In this document: in pieces, positions 8,322 to 17,777 of the stretch
Layout: each line of letters opens with the position of its first letter
How positions within the stretch are numbered: position 1 is the first letter of the stretch
DNA from: Candidatus Dojkabacteria bacterium
GTDB lineage: Bacteria; Patescibacteriota; Dojkabacteria; JAFGLO01
Reading direction: 5' to 3'
DNA: 57,428 nt
Assembly (NCBI GenBank): GCA_016927995.1
Contig: JAFGLO010000006.1
Coordinates: forward strand, 1-57,428
The notes under the pieces: generated by a model
Told to the model about the DNA's origin: nothing
What the model saw: only the letters and a program-made list of their open reading frames with translations
Databases searched by the model: none
Made by a program: the position numbers and the translations under genes

Positions 8322-9929
8322 TTATATGACATCTTTAAAAATGTCTTCAACTTCCGAAACGATATCATTGGCAGAGACAGCTTGTGTAATTTCCGGATTG
8401 TCCTCATTATTTGTTTCATGATCTGACGAAGGCTTTGCAACTGTTTGAGCTAAAATTGTGCACCAAATCTGAGGTCTTATCTTAAACACCTGCTCAAATG
8501 CATTTTGAATTGCATCCTTGCTTTGAGCCGAGGTAATACGCTCTTTATGGAAAGCAAACGCAACCTGAAGTTTTAATACATTGTCTTTTAGACCCTTTAT
8601 TGTTGCCTGCTTTAGGAACGCATACAAATGACCGTTGTAACTTTTAACATTTTCAACGACCTCAGACCATTTCGCCTCAATCTTTTTGACGGGAAGGTCA
8701 ACCCCTTCTATTTTTCCTTCGGGTTCTGCTTGACTTAATACCTTTTCAGGATTTTTTACCTCGGTATTGTCATTAGCCTTGTTGACGGACTTTGTTTTTT
8801 CTTCCTTGATATTGGATTCCCGGTTGACATTCTCTTCGATGTCTTCTTTGACACTTTCGGATGTTTTCTCAATCATTTGTGCAAGCTCTGCAATTACAAG
8901 TTCAAGTGGCAACGTAGGAATGGGTGTATTTCTAAGTTCACGTTCGGCCTCAATAAAAAGCTTTATGACCCTAAGTAGATCAATGTCCGAGAGTTTTACA
9001 AGGAATTTATATTCACCGCCATCGTATGCAGGATTTATTGTTAACTTGACAATTACATCTTTAAGTACACCTACAACGGCATAAGCAAATTGGCTTAGAC
9101 TAACACCTTTTCCATAAACCTCGGTTAACATGTCAATTGCTTTTTGGTACTTTCCGTTAAAAATATTTTCTAAGAAATAATATACCATTGTATCGTCGGG
9201 CAAACCTAGAGATCTCCTAACAAAATCCTCAGAAATAATGTCGACCGAAGAGCCTGTCAAGACTACATCGAGCAACGAAAGCGCATCACGATAACTACCT
9301 TTTGCACTGTTCACAATTAGTGAAATTCCAGAAGGATCTATTTCACGAGTTTCACTTTTTATAACTGCTTCAATTAATGAGTTAAGCTGTTCATCGGAAC
9401 CAAGATGGAAGTCATATCGCTGACATCGTGAAAGAATCGTTGGCGGGAGCTTATAAACCTCGGTAGTCGCCAACACAAAGATTACATGAGCCGGTGGCTC
9501 TTCCAATGTTTTTAGAAGTGCGTTAAATGCCTCATTTGTAAGCATATGAACCTCATCGATAATGTATATTTTGTATTTACCCTGTGTTGGCTGATACGAA
9601 ACTCGCTCCTTAAGTTGACGGATCTGATCAATGCCCCTGTTTGATGCAGCATCAATCTCGACAAGGTCATAAAAATTTCCTGCATTTACAGCCAAGCAAT
9701 TTGTACATTTGTTGCAAGGATTGCCGTCTTTACCCAGGTCGGTACAATTTAATGCTTTGGCTAAAATTCTAGCAGTTGAAGTTTTACCCAGTCCACGGGG
9801 TCCCACCAAAAGGTATGCATGGGATATCTTATTATTGATAATTGCAGTTTTTAAAAGCTCGGAAATATGTTCCTGACCAATGAGCTCATCGAAGGTTTGA
9901 GATCTATATTTTCGGTAAAGTACAGACAT
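8322..9929 (-). CDS. dnaX: DNA polymerase III subunit gamma/tau
   Basis: The 535-aa clamp-loader ATPase has VLYRKYRSQTFDELIGQEHI at the start, Walker A GPRGLGKTSTAR (about 43-54), a four-Cys zinc module (CTDLGKDGNPCNKCTNC, about 62-78), Walker B IYIIDEVHML and sensor 1 LATTE. A C-terminal extension from about residue 365 is acidic and Lys-rich, then a tau-like domain IV/V region. A promoter with exact TTGACA lies just upstream. No convincing programmed frameshift site is seen: the A-run near 8800 is in the wrong register. Confidence 0.96.
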   Translation of the reverse strand: MSVLYRKYRSQTFDELIGQEHISELLKTAIINNKISHAYLLVGPRGLGKTSTARILAKALNCTDLGKDGNPCNKCTNCLAVNAGNFYDLVEIDAASNRGIDQIRQLKERVSYQPTQGKYKIYIIDEVHMLTNEAFNALLKTLEEPPAHVIFVLATTEVYKLPPTILSRCQRYDFHLGSDEQLNSLIEAVIKSETREIDPSGISLIVNSAKGSYRDALSLLDVVLTGSSVDIISEDFVRRSLGLPDDTMVYYFLENIFNGKYQKAIDMLTEVYGKGVSLSQFAYAVVGVLKDVIVKLTINPAYDGGEYKFLVKLSDIDLLRVIKLFIEAERELRNTPIPTLPLELVIAELAQMIEKTSESVKEDIEENVNRESNIKEEKTKSVNKANDNTEVKNPEKVLSQAEPEGKIEGVDLPVKKIEAKWSEVVENVKSYNGHLYAFLKQATIKGLKDNVLKLQVAFAFHKERITSAQSKDAIQNAFEQVFKIRPQIWCTILAQTVAKPSSDHETNNEDNPEITQAVSANDIVSEVEDIFKDVI

Positions 9930-9955
9930 GAGTTATGGCATAAGCTAAACAGCTT

Positions 9956-9984
9956 ATTATGTGCGGTAAGTACAAGATTGTCAA
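9956..9984 (-). promoter_or_regulatory. dnaX promoter
   Basis: Minus-strand TTGACA (9979-9984), a 17-bp spacer and CATAAT (9956-9961) form a near-consensus promoter. Transcription would begin about 20 nt before the dnaX ATG. Confidence 0.65.
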
Positions 9985-10133
9985 ATGCAAAGAGATCTTA
10001 ATACCCAACAACTTATCCAATAAGGGATTTAGCCTATTAATCACCCGTGACGTACACCTACGGTGAACAAATGTCGCGGTCAATATCATGTTCTATGTTA
10101 AGATTTACCCGAAAAGTATTGACAATTACCGTG

Positions 10134-10139
10134 TATAAT
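10134..10139 (+). promoter_or_regulatory. -10 box upstream of the surface-protein locus
   Basis: A perfect TATAAT lies 42 bp upstream of the 10182 start. A TTGACA at 10119-10124 is too close (9 bp) to be its -35, so the -35 element is unclear. Confidence 0.35.
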
Positions 10140-10181
10140 GATAGGCTGATGGTAATATCTTAATTAACTGCCTTACAATAT

Positions 10182-11306
10182 ATGTTCAAACTTGCTAAGA
10201 GGCACAATCGCCTTATGAAAGGCTTTGTGTTTCTTATAGTTGGCACTCTTGCAACTATAACCCTTGCACAACTGTTTATCCGCCCAGTTGAAGCTGCGCC
10301 GTTTACAGTATTCTCAATTAGACCCTCGAGAATTGCCGTAAGTCAAACGGACGTAAACTTTTTGATAAAAGCAGACGCAGTAACGACAGCGACAGAGGAC
10401 TCAGTGAGAGTTACTTTTGGTACCGGATTTACAGTTGACACAACGGCTTCAAATGTTACGGTGTCAACAACGGATATTACAAGCTGGGACTCAGCTTGTA
10501 CTAATGCATGGCCAGGAATCGGATCTGCCGCAACAGGTGTATCCGGACAGGCTGTATCCTTCGCCTCAGGCGACCTGACTGTTGGTCAAACCTACTGTTT
10601 TATAATTACAGCCGGTATTGACAATCCTGCAACAGCAGGAAACTATAGTGTCGGTGTTGAAACAATTGCTTCTACGGTTGTTCAAGACTCCGGAGTTATG
10701 ATTCTTCCTATTGTCGATGACGTTGGCGGAAACCCCGGCGACGAGGTTCATATTACTGCAGAAGTAGGTTCATTTGTACGATGCAGCGTAACTACAACAG
10801 CCGGAACAGATAACGACATTAATCTTGGTACCCTTACTTACGGTACTGTAACAACATCCGGTGGTGCCGACGAAATTCAAATCCAGGGATCAACCAATGC
10901 AGCCCAGGGAATGGTTTGGTACTACAGAAGTGATGCTGCCAATAACGGTTTATATTCAACCACGGCAACCGACTTACTAGACGGTTCGGATGCAGAAAGA
11001 ACAATTTCTGCTACAACAACTAGTTGTTCTGCTACAACACCTTGTTTTGGTATTTACTTTAACGGAACAAGTTCAGCAGGAACCGGTGCCTTTAGTCCGG
11101 ACGCTACATTCAATGGTGGAACAGTAACAACTGACGTTGGACCACTTACAACAGCAATCTACGGAACACCAATTGGAAACAGTGGTGGAGCCGAATGTTC
11201 ACAGGTTGTTGCTCATTACAATGTGAACGCAACGGCTGCAGAAGATACTGTCGCAGCAACTGACTATGCCGAGGTCTTGATCTTTACTTGTAAAGCAGAC
11301 TTATAA
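10182..11306 (+). CDS. Secreted surface protein, WxL-like C-terminal domain
   Basis: This 374-aa protein has a signal peptide (basic start, hydrophobic stretch at about 14-31, cleavage near VEAAP). The mature part is Thr/Ser/Ala/Gly-rich with few charged residues. An N-terminal beta-rich domain (about 38-170, SIRPSRIAVSQTDVNFLIKA) precedes a C-terminal domain (about 195-374) that ends ATDYAEVLIFTCKADL. The same C-terminal layout (DLGT.xYG start, GLYS, final TDY/SDYxxxLxFT) occurs in the 14674-13451 protein, so the two are paralogues. Several Cys pairs suggest extracytoplasmic disulphides. There is no sortase motif or membrane anchor. It is probably a shed or cell-surface-associated layer or adhesin protein. 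The WxL comparison is inference from layout and neighbours. Confidence 0.6.
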   Translation: MFKLAKRHNRLMKGFVFLIVGTLATITLAQLFIRPVEAAPFTVFSIRPSRIAVSQTDVNFLIKADAVTTATEDSVRVTFGTGFTVDTTASNVTVSTTDITSWDSACTNAWPGIGSAATGVSGQAVSFASGDLTVGQTYCFIITAGIDNPATAGNYSVGVETIASTVVQDSGVMILPIVDDVGGNPGDEVHITAEVGSFVRCSVTTTAGTDNDINLGTLTYGTVTTSGGADEIQIQGSTNAAQGMVWYYRSDAANNGLYSTTATDLLDGSDAERTISATTTSCSATTPCFGIYFNGTSSAGTGAFSPDATFNGGTVTTDVGPLTTAIYGTPIGNSGGAECSQVVAHYNVNATAAEDTVAATDYAEVLIFTCKADL

Positions 11307-11367
11307 TTGACATAGAAAGTAGTGCTTGGTAGACTTAGCATAGAAATTTATTTTTTTGCCTACCAAC

Positions 11368-12501
11368 ATGAAGAAGTTGCTTTCGACGTTTACTCTGATA
11401 GCTATAATCCTCGCCCCAGTCATGGGGCGAGGATTTCCCGTTTTTGCCTCAGGTACCCCGGTAAATGAACAAGGTATTGTGGCAAGTCCAACTCATATAC
11501 TTGAAGATTTATCACCCGGTCAGACAAAGGTGCAAGAATTCAAGATTACAAATCATCTCTCGTATCCACAGTCATTTAGAATGGAAAGTCGACAGATCAG
11601 TATTGATACTAATGGCAATCCTTATGTTCCGGAAGGAACCGAAGTTACACCTGCAAAGCTAGAGTCCGATGGATACATAGCAATCTCACCCAAAGAATTT
11701 TATCTTGAAATTGGGGAAAGCGTCTTGGTAACAGTACAAATAACACTTCCAATTGATTCAAATCCAACCGGATATTATCTGGAACTTGCAGTTACACCAA
11801 GTTCACCACAATTATCAGATGACACCATGCTTGGTGGATACGAAGAAATAGCAATCCCTATTGCACTAAATTATACGGGCGAATCTGAGGAGATTTTTCG
11901 TAATATCTTAATAAACTCCTTTCGTGTAGAAAATCCAAATCACAATTTTTATACACGATTAATGAAATCCTTCTTCAAAGACAATTCACAAATTGAAGTT
12001 TTCGAATATCTCCCGGCCAACTTCATAACCCATTTAGTTAACGATGGAAATCAACACGTTGTTGTAACCGGTCAAATATTTATCTCAAAAGACCCTGATT
12101 TTAAAAATCCAATTACCCTTGACCTAAACCCCGGAAACAAAGTAGTATTTATGAGCGGTGGTCGATATTTTACAAACACCTGGGACGACTCATTTATCGT
12201 AATTGACGACTCCGGCAATACTCAATTGGACTGGTCAAAATTTAAAGACTTTAGATTTGGTAAATACTATGCACAGCTTAATGTAATCTGGGATAAAGGC
12301 ATAACTGATGAGATTAAAAGCTTTACAACCTCTACCATAACATTTTATGTTATACCAATAAGGTTAATACTCATGATAATTGGAATAATTTTACTTATCG
12401 GTCTTATTCTCTTTGGACTTTTCAAACTTGGTAGAATATCTGCAAAGTCCTCAAAAGACAAAAAGCCCACTACAAATGATAACAATGCAAAAAGAACTTA
12501 A
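11368..12501 (+). CDS. Membrane-anchored DUF916-like surface protein (1)
   Basis: I start at the ATG at 11368 (377 aa), which opens a signal peptide (MKKLLSTFTLIAIILAP). The extracytoplasmic part begins with an Ig-like domain (GIVASPTHILEDLSPGQTKVQ, then FKITN), a pattern typical of DUF916 and related beta-sandwich domains. A second beta-rich domain follows (about 180-325), then one membrane helix (about 333-358) and a short basic tail. DUF916 proteins of Gram-positives anchor and present WxL proteins. The stop overlaps the next gene, a second protein of the same plan, supporting a complex. Confidence 0.6.
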   Translation: MKKLLSTFTLIAIILAPVMGRGFPVFASGTPVNEQGIVASPTHILEDLSPGQTKVQEFKITNHLSYPQSFRMESRQISIDTNGNPYVPEGTEVTPAKLESDGYIAISPKEFYLEIGESVLVTVQITLPIDSNPTGYYLELAVTPSSPQLSDDTMLGGYEEIAIPIALNYTGESEEIFRNILINSFRVENPNHNFYTRLMKSFFKDNSQIEVFEYLPANFITHLVNDGNQHVVVTGQIFISKDPDFKNPITLDLNPGNKVVFMSGGRYFTNTWDDSFIVIDDSGNTQLDWSKFKDFRFGKYYAQLNVIWDKGITDEIKSFTTSTITFYVIPIRLILMIIGIILLIGLILFGLFKLGRISAKSSKDKKPTTNDNNAKRT

Positions 12502-13480
12502 AACAATAAGACTTACAGTAACCATAATTGGTCTTATTGTTTTTATCTCCGGTTTAATATTTTCCATAGATTTTGCACCGATATTTGCTGACGAAAAGCC
12601 TAACGAGACCATAACCTTATACCCAACATTAAGTGATTTAGAGGTAATCCAAGGTTCAACAAAAGAAATTGATTTATTCATAAAAAATGACACAAATTTA
12701 GAAACTAGCTTTAAAATATACCCGGCGGAGATTGACATTAATAGATATATTGAATCAAATGAACTTGTTCTTCTGGAAGATTCCGAAATATCATCCTGGA
12801 TAAAAACACCAGACTCTATTACTGTATCCCCAACCGAAACGGCAAATATCAAATGTACTATATCAGTGCCACCCAATACATTTCAAAAGACATATTTTCC
12901 CGTTGTGGTTTTTGAACAATTGCAATCAAATGACCCGGAATCACTGCAAGTTAGTATTGAGCAAACCAATGGTCAAGCTGTAAACGCCAAAATCATCACC
13001 TACATATATCTTACTGTTTTAGACTCAGCTGAATCAAGAATTGAGAGTCTACAAATCACGTCATTTACAACCGAAAAACAAATTACCTGGGAACGTAAAA
13101 ACAAGTTTATTGTCGAATATAAAAATAATGGGGTAATAATATCAAAACCTAGAGGATTTATTGAATTAACTGTAACACCAGGAAGATTAATTCTTGACAC
13201 AGATATTGTGATAAACGATAAATTCAATTATATGTTACCACAACTAACAAGGCAGGAAGAATTAACATGGCAACACGAATCAGTAATTGGGTCAATACTA
13301 CCGTTAATTAAGATTAATTCATCGGCAAAACTTTTCTCAACGGACGGAATCTTGGTGTCCGAAAAAGAAATATCATTCTGGTATATAGACATTACAAAGC
13401 TTATCTTCTGGCTACTTGGGATTATTGGGATATTTTGCTTATTATACCGATTAAAGCTCGCCCGCAATCGTAAAAAATAA
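12485..13480 (+). CDS. Membrane-anchored DUF916-like surface protein (2)
   Basis: The likely start is the ATG at 12485 (331 aa), 17 bp inside the previous gene, because it begins a proper signal peptide (TIRLTVTIIGLIVFISGLIF). An Ig-like domain follows with the same pattern as its neighbour (ITLYPTLSDLEVIQGSTKEI, then FIKNDT), then a second domain, a C-terminal membrane helix (about 304-322) and RLKLARNRKK as stop-transfer. The pair may form a heteromeric anchor for the secreted proteins on either side. Its 3' end overlaps the convergent 14674-13451 gene by 30 bp. Confidence 0.6.
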   Translation: MQKELKTIRLTVTIIGLIVFISGLIFSIDFAPIFADEKPNETITLYPTLSDLEVIQGSTKEIDLFIKNDTNLETSFKIYPAEIDINRYIESNELVLLEDSEISSWIKTPDSITVSPTETANIKCTISVPPNTFQKTYFPVVVFEQLQSNDPESLQVSIEQTNGQAVNAKIITYIYLTVLDSAESRIESLQITSFTTEKQITWERKNKFIVEYKNNGVIISKPRGFIELTVTPGRLILDTDIVINDKFNYMLPQLTRQEELTWQHESVIGSILPLIKINSSAKLFSTDGILVSEKEISFWYIDITKLIFWLLGIIGIFCLLYRLKLARNRKK

Positions 13481-14674
13481 AGTGTCTGAATAATCAGAAG
13501 CTGCCGTATTTGTCTCGTCTATTCGAGCCTTAACCTCTACCCCTGCCCTTCCATTGTACAGTGGTTCATAAGAAGATGAGTAAATCGCCCTTGAGTAGAT
13601 ATCATTTATTAATCCACCTACATTGTCACCTGTACCACCGTACGGAGATAAAGGAATAATTGGACCCAATGCACCCTGATCAGTGCTAAAACTTCTTAAT
13701 CCATATCCGGAATTGTTTGACAAATCGGTAGTTAGCGACAAGATAATAGACGAAGTACCCGAACTGTACAAACCTTCATTCTGATCACGAACAAACACTT
13801 GTACTCCATCTGTCATATTTGTTCCCAAATCAATCCATATTTTATCAACCGAGGTCACAACACTCCCGTAAAATATTGTTCCAAGATCAACTAAATATGG
13901 AGGGCTTGATTCAACACTAGAGCTTGTACCTATGTCTATATCAAATACAATTGACGGGTATCCGGTAGTTGCACTAATAGCCGGTCCGGGTGCAGACTCA
14001 GTATAATTACCGTCGAGTGCAACGGCCCTTAAATAATAGGTTTCACCGTAAGAAAGCCCTACTACATTAAAAAGCAAACTATTCCATGAATTTAGGGTTT
14101 TAAAATCATTTACTACGGTTATCGATCCGGGGGATTTTAAAGTATATGTAGATCCATCAACATACATATAAGACCCCCAATTAACATCTGTAGATATTTG
14201 TACTGCGTAAAGCGTATCTGTTGCATTATTTTGGGCATTAAGCTCGAAATGTGCCCTGTCATAACACCCACCATTTCCACAAACCCCAAGCATCCCGTTT
14301 GAAGACACCGAAGTATGTGTACAAGTTGTTGTTCCACCGGTAGTATCAGTCTCAAAACAATCAATCGTTGGTACATTTGCAGTCCACACATACATTGAAC
14401 CAAACCCAAGTTTATATGAAGAACTTGAGAGCTTTTCGGAATTTAGATTGTCACCTATTGCAATCATTACTCGATAATCCTCTAAACCTTCACTATGCTG
14501 ATCCACACCGCCCGCAGTTCCAACCGTTATGCCTTCTATTTTGTAGGTAGATCCGGGATCATCAGAATAAAGATCATCCGCAAATACAAAACCCAACGGC
14601 AGATTTACCCAAAGCATAACAACGAAGGCTCCAACCGCAATTAATTTTGTACTCGTTTTAAGGAATTTGTTCAT
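13451..14674 (-). CDS. Secreted surface protein, paralogue of the 10182 protein
   Basis: The 407-aa product has a signal peptide (about 1-32, ending VFADD). A middle fibronectin-like segment is suggested by SYGETYYLRAVALDGNYTES and SATTGYPSIVFD (about 205-242). The C-terminal domain (about 245-407) matches the 10182 protein (VDLGTIFYGSVVTSVDKIWI; NEGLYSSG; final AASDYSDTLFFTIAGEL). It is rich in Ser, Thr, Gly, Tyr and poor in Lys. It is transcribed against the other three genes of the locus, overlapping at the 3' end. Confidence 0.6.
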   Translation of the reverse strand: MNKFLKTSTKLIAVGAFVVMLWVNLPLGFVFADDLYSDDPGSTYKIEGITVGTAGGVDQHSEGLEDYRVMIAIGDNLNSEKLSSSSYKLGFGSMYVWTANVPTIDCFETDTTGGTTTCTHTSVSSNGMLGVCGNGGCYDRAHFELNAQNNATDTLYAVQISTDVNWGSYMYVDGSTYTLKSPGSITVVNDFKTLNSWNSLLFNVVGLSYGETYYLRAVALDGNYTESAPGPAISATTGYPSIVFDIDIGTSSSVESSPPYLVDLGTIFYGSVVTSVDKIWIDLGTNMTDGVQVFVRDQNEGLYSSGTSSIILSLTTDLSNNSGYGLRSFSTDQGALGPIIPLSPYGGTGDNVGGLINDIYSRAIYSSSYEPLYNGRAGVEVKARIDETNTAASDYSDTLFFTIAGEL

Positions 14675-14701
14675 CTGTTTTAGACAATTGAAATCTATTA
14701 T

Positions 14702-16531
14702 TTACCAAGATCCACTGCTTCCACCACCAAAACCGCCGCCGCTAAATCCGCCGCTAAATCCGCTTCTACCTGATGCAGCATGAGAACCTTGCGTATTTGG
14801 AGCACCGTAAGCAACACTAACCATTCTACTATTCATACTCGAAAGTGAACTCATTAAGTAGTATGAGTTAAAGCCAACACGATCGTATGTGGAATACCAT
14901 TCGGGTGGTTCTCTGTATATATCCTCGAACTCTTCGGCCCACTTATTCTCGAGCCCAAATACCATTGCATATGGAAGTAATGTCTCAAAAATTTTTATTT
15001 TTTCTTTCTCGTCGATTTTGTCGTGAAACTTAATTCGTTCTTTTTCAGCTATATTTATATACATTTTAAGCCCCAATGCCTCACCGTACTTCTCTGTACC
15101 AAGTTTCGTTCGTTTTCCCATAAATAGTCCGAATATAATTATAATAATTCCGGAAATAATGCCACCAATTACGTAAGATGTTCCCCCTGTAATTACTGTA
15201 AATACAACCCAGCAAAATCCTACAAACATAAGCCCCAAGACTATAAACATTACAACTCGGCTAATAGGATTACCAATAAAGTATTTATTATTAACAGTTG
15301 TTTGGGCTACTTCCGATTTGGCAGAATTAACACTAAGATAAAACTTGTCAGTTAGATCTTTGTCGGAAATTTCGAGCTTTTCACCGTCATTTCCAAACAA
15401 ACCCTTTAGTATTTTCTGCTCGTACGTAAAAAGTACTTCCCAATCTTTTGCGGACTTTAGGTTATGGAATTTGTACTCTCGCTTGGCAACCTGCTCTATT
15501 TTGACAAAACCTCGTATTGCTAAATCTATTATTGTTGCCGAGACATCCTTATTATTTAGACTCATTTTGGATATAAAAGCAGCAATCATTGGCGTCATAC
15601 CATCGGTTGGTCTATACTGGGGAATCACGTTTGTAGGTTTTAAGTCCTTCCCCCAAAGCAACCAGACAACAAACATTAGAACAAAAATTGGAATAGGCAT
15701 ACAAAATCCCAAGTTGGGTAATATGAAATTCCAGAAGAAGTCAAAAATACCGGGTTTGCCAAGTGAATCTTTGGGATAAGCAACTACAATGGCATATCCC
15801 TCAAACGGGGTAAGTGATCTTGTGAGGTAAACCGTAAGTTCACCTGTTTTAGATACATTCATATCACAGTCAGTTCGATCAGAACCGTATGCACCTGTAT
15901 AACAAGAGTATTTTAACGGTTTTTCGTTTTCGTGGTGTTTAATTACTGTTTTTGAGTTTATCGTTGCATTTTCGGCTCCGGTACCAATAACGTTCCAATA
16001 AAGCTCATCGGTATCTTTGAACTGTTTGACTGCATGAGTCACTACGTAGTCAAGATGATATTTGTAGACACCATCAATGAGGACATCCGGGTCACCAATT
16101 TTTATTTGAAACTCGTTATATGTTTTCTTAAGAGTATAGTTTGTACAGAACGACTTTGCATTATCTCTGCCAAACTCCTGGTAACAAACATTTTGGAATT
16201 TTATTGCTACGTTCTTTGTTATTCCCCAATCTGTATTATACCTGTATGGAAGATGGAAAAATATTCCATGCCTATGTACCGGAAAATAGACATAGACATC
16301 ACGGGAAACAGTGAATTTGCCATCCCCTATGAACGTAATTTCGTTCTCGTCATAAAGAAAAGTTACATCGTTATAATCGGAAAGATCGTATTCCTCTCCC
16401 GCAATAATTATTATTTCGTTATTACCGTCAGAAAAAGCACTGGTTGTACTTACAAATGAATAAAATACCGATACAAAACCTACCACAAAAATAGTAATGA
16501 AACCCAAAATTTGTTTAATTCTACCAAACAT
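14702..16531 (-). CDS. DUF2207 membrane protein
   Basis: The 609-aa protein has an N-terminal membrane helix or signal, an extracytoplasmic beta-rich region, a membrane segment at about 264-290 (FILPNLGFCMPIPIFVLMFVVWLLWG), a cytoplasmic part (YRPTDGMTPMIAAFISKMSLNNKDVSATIIDLAIRGFVKIEQV) and two more helices (about 427-468). The C-terminus is Gly/Ser-rich (SGGFSGGGFGGGSSGSW), a hallmark of DUF2207. The function is unknown. It overlaps the next upstream gene by 11 bp and lies in one operon with lemA, a pairing seen in many bacteria. Confidence 0.85.
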   Translation of the reverse strand: MFGRIKQILGFITIFVVGFVSVFYSFVSTTSAFSDGNNEIIIIAGEEYDLSDYNDVTFLYDENEITFIGDGKFTVSRDVYVYFPVHRHGIFFHLPYRYNTDWGITKNVAIKFQNVCYQEFGRDNAKSFCTNYTLKKTYNEFQIKIGDPDVLIDGVYKYHLDYVVTHAVKQFKDTDELYWNVIGTGAENATINSKTVIKHHENEKPLKYSCYTGAYGSDRTDCDMNVSKTGELTVYLTRSLTPFEGYAIVVAYPKDSLGKPGIFDFFWNFILPNLGFCMPIPIFVLMFVVWLLWGKDLKPTNVIPQYRPTDGMTPMIAAFISKMSLNNKDVSATIIDLAIRGFVKIEQVAKREYKFHNLKSAKDWEVLFTYEQKILKGLFGNDGEKLEISDKDLTDKFYLSVNSAKSEVAQTTVNNKYFIGNPISRVVMFIVLGLMFVGFCWVVFTVITGGTSYVIGGIISGIIIIIFGLFMGKRTKLGTEKYGEALGLKMYINIAEKERIKFHDKIDEKEKIKIFETLLPYAMVFGLENKWAEEFEDIYREPPEWYSTYDRVGFNSYYLMSSLSSMNSRMVSVAYGAPNTQGSHAASGRSGFSGGFSGGGFGGGSSGSW

Positions 16532-17123
16532 ATACAGCTCCTATTACGCTATTAACACAAGAACCCGCTTCCATATTGGGTAGATATGGATATAAAATTA
16601 CAAGTCTTTTTTGTGTAGTGGTTCCGGTTAAGACGAAATTTTCAACGGTTTCATCTATGAGAACACTAGTATCAAACTCGCCTTCCTCTAAACAGCCAAT
16701 TGGAAGTCGGTTAGAATTGTTTACGCCGGAAACAGTTTCAAGCCATGCGTGAAAATTCTCTTCGTGAAACTTATCAATAATCAAATAAACAACTCCTGAT
16801 TCGGTAACAAAATGCCCATCAATAATACTTCGAGACATATTCTCGGTACCTTTTAATACTGAAACGTCGCTTGCAAGCTTATTCGAAATAGATTCAAGTG
16901 TAGTAATTCGCTGCAAAAGATTTTCATCGCTTCCGGAAATATTAACCTTATCCTCGAGTGTAACCAACCGAGTATCAAGTACAACAATTGCCTTGAACAG
17001 TCCTTCAAGTTGCATTGCACTAACAATCATTACAAGAATCATAATAATCTGACCCGCAAGTATGAAAATAACAGACACACGACTTGCCTGAATCCGATTA
17101 ATAAGTGCAGTAAATTTGCTCAT
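16521..17123 (-). CDS. Small membrane protein with coiled coil, unknown function
   Basis: The 200-aa protein has one membrane helix (about 17-41, VSVIFILAGQIIMILVMIVS). A predicted coiled coil follows (about 48-95, LDTRLVTLEDKVNISGS and LLQRITTLESISNKLASDVS). The C-terminal globular domain contains two Cys (GCLEEGEF, GSCVNS) and may be outside the cell. I recognise no family. Its place between lemA and DUF2207, with 11-bp and 5-bp junctions, suggests that all three act together. Confidence 0.7.
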   Translation of the reverse strand: MSKFTALINRIQASRVSVIFILAGQIIMILVMIVSAMQLEGLFKAIVVLDTRLVTLEDKVNISGSDENLLQRITTLESISNKLASDVSVLKGTENMSRSIIDGHFVTESGVVYLIIDKFHEENFHAWLETVSGVNNSNRLPIGCLEEGEFDTSVLIDETVENFVLTGTTTQKRLVILYPYLPNMEAGSCVNSVIGAVYVW

Positions 17124-17128
17124 TTATT

Positions 17129-17713
17129 CTAGAAACTAATTTTAACATTTTCCTTTTCCTCTTCTGAAGCTTCGAAAAATGCTCTTGGCTTAAATCCAAG
17201 CATTCCTGCAACTAAATTTGCAGGAAAAACTGAAAGACCTTCGTTATATTCTTTAACGGATCCGTTATAGAATCTTCTGGACTTTTGGATATCTTCCTCT
17301 AAAAGAGAAAGCTTGTTCTGGAGATCAAGAAAGCCTTGATTAGCTTTAAGATCAGGATAATTTTCGGCCACTGCAAAAAGTGTTTTTAATGTGTTTGTAA
17401 GTTGATTCTCAGCCTTGATTTTCTCGTCAAAGTTGGATGCATTCATCGCTGCATTCCTAAACTTTACAACATTCTCAAGAGTTTCTTTTTCATGTTTTGC
17501 ATAACCTTTAACAATTTCAACAAGGTTTGGAATCATGTCATATCGCTTTTTGAGGAAGGTCTCAATATCCGACTGAGCCTCATCTACTAAAAGCCTTTTC
17601 TTAACTAGTCCATTGTAAAGCCCAATTCCCCAGGCAATGATTCCGACAATAAGGACACCGCCAATGCCCAAACACCCGATTAACAGAATAACGGGTAATG
17701 TTAATGCTGACAT
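17129..17713 (-). CDS. lemA: LemA family protein
   Basis: The 194-aa protein has an N-terminal membrane helix (about 5-32) and then the LemA signature: YNGLVKKRLLVDEAQSDIET, LKKRYDMIPNLVEIVKGYAKHEKE and FRNAAMNA, ending with NLVAGMLGFKPRAFFEAS. LemA proteins are helical bundle proteins at the membrane of unclear function, often next to DUF2207 proteins, as here. Length is normal. Confidence 0.95.
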   Translation of the reverse strand: MSALTLPVILLIGCLGIGGVLIVGIIAWGIGLYNGLVKKRLLVDEAQSDIETFLKKRYDMIPNLVEIVKGYAKHEKETLENVVKFRNAAMNASNFDEKIKAENQLTNTLKTLFAVAENYPDLKANQGFLDLQNKLSLLEEDIQKSRRFYNGSVKEYNEGLSVFPANLVAGMLGFKPRAFFEASEEEKENVKISF

Positions 17714-17777
17714 CTTTGTAAAAAGATAAATTTATATTGCACTTTACAATGGTAACACAGATAAAAAATCGCTGCAA

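Noticed and set aside
8795-8815. Possible dnaX programmed frameshift at an A-run
   Set aside because: The reading-frame register (GAA AAA ACA) does not fit the X XXY YYZ slippery rule, and no clear downstream stem or upstream SD was seen.
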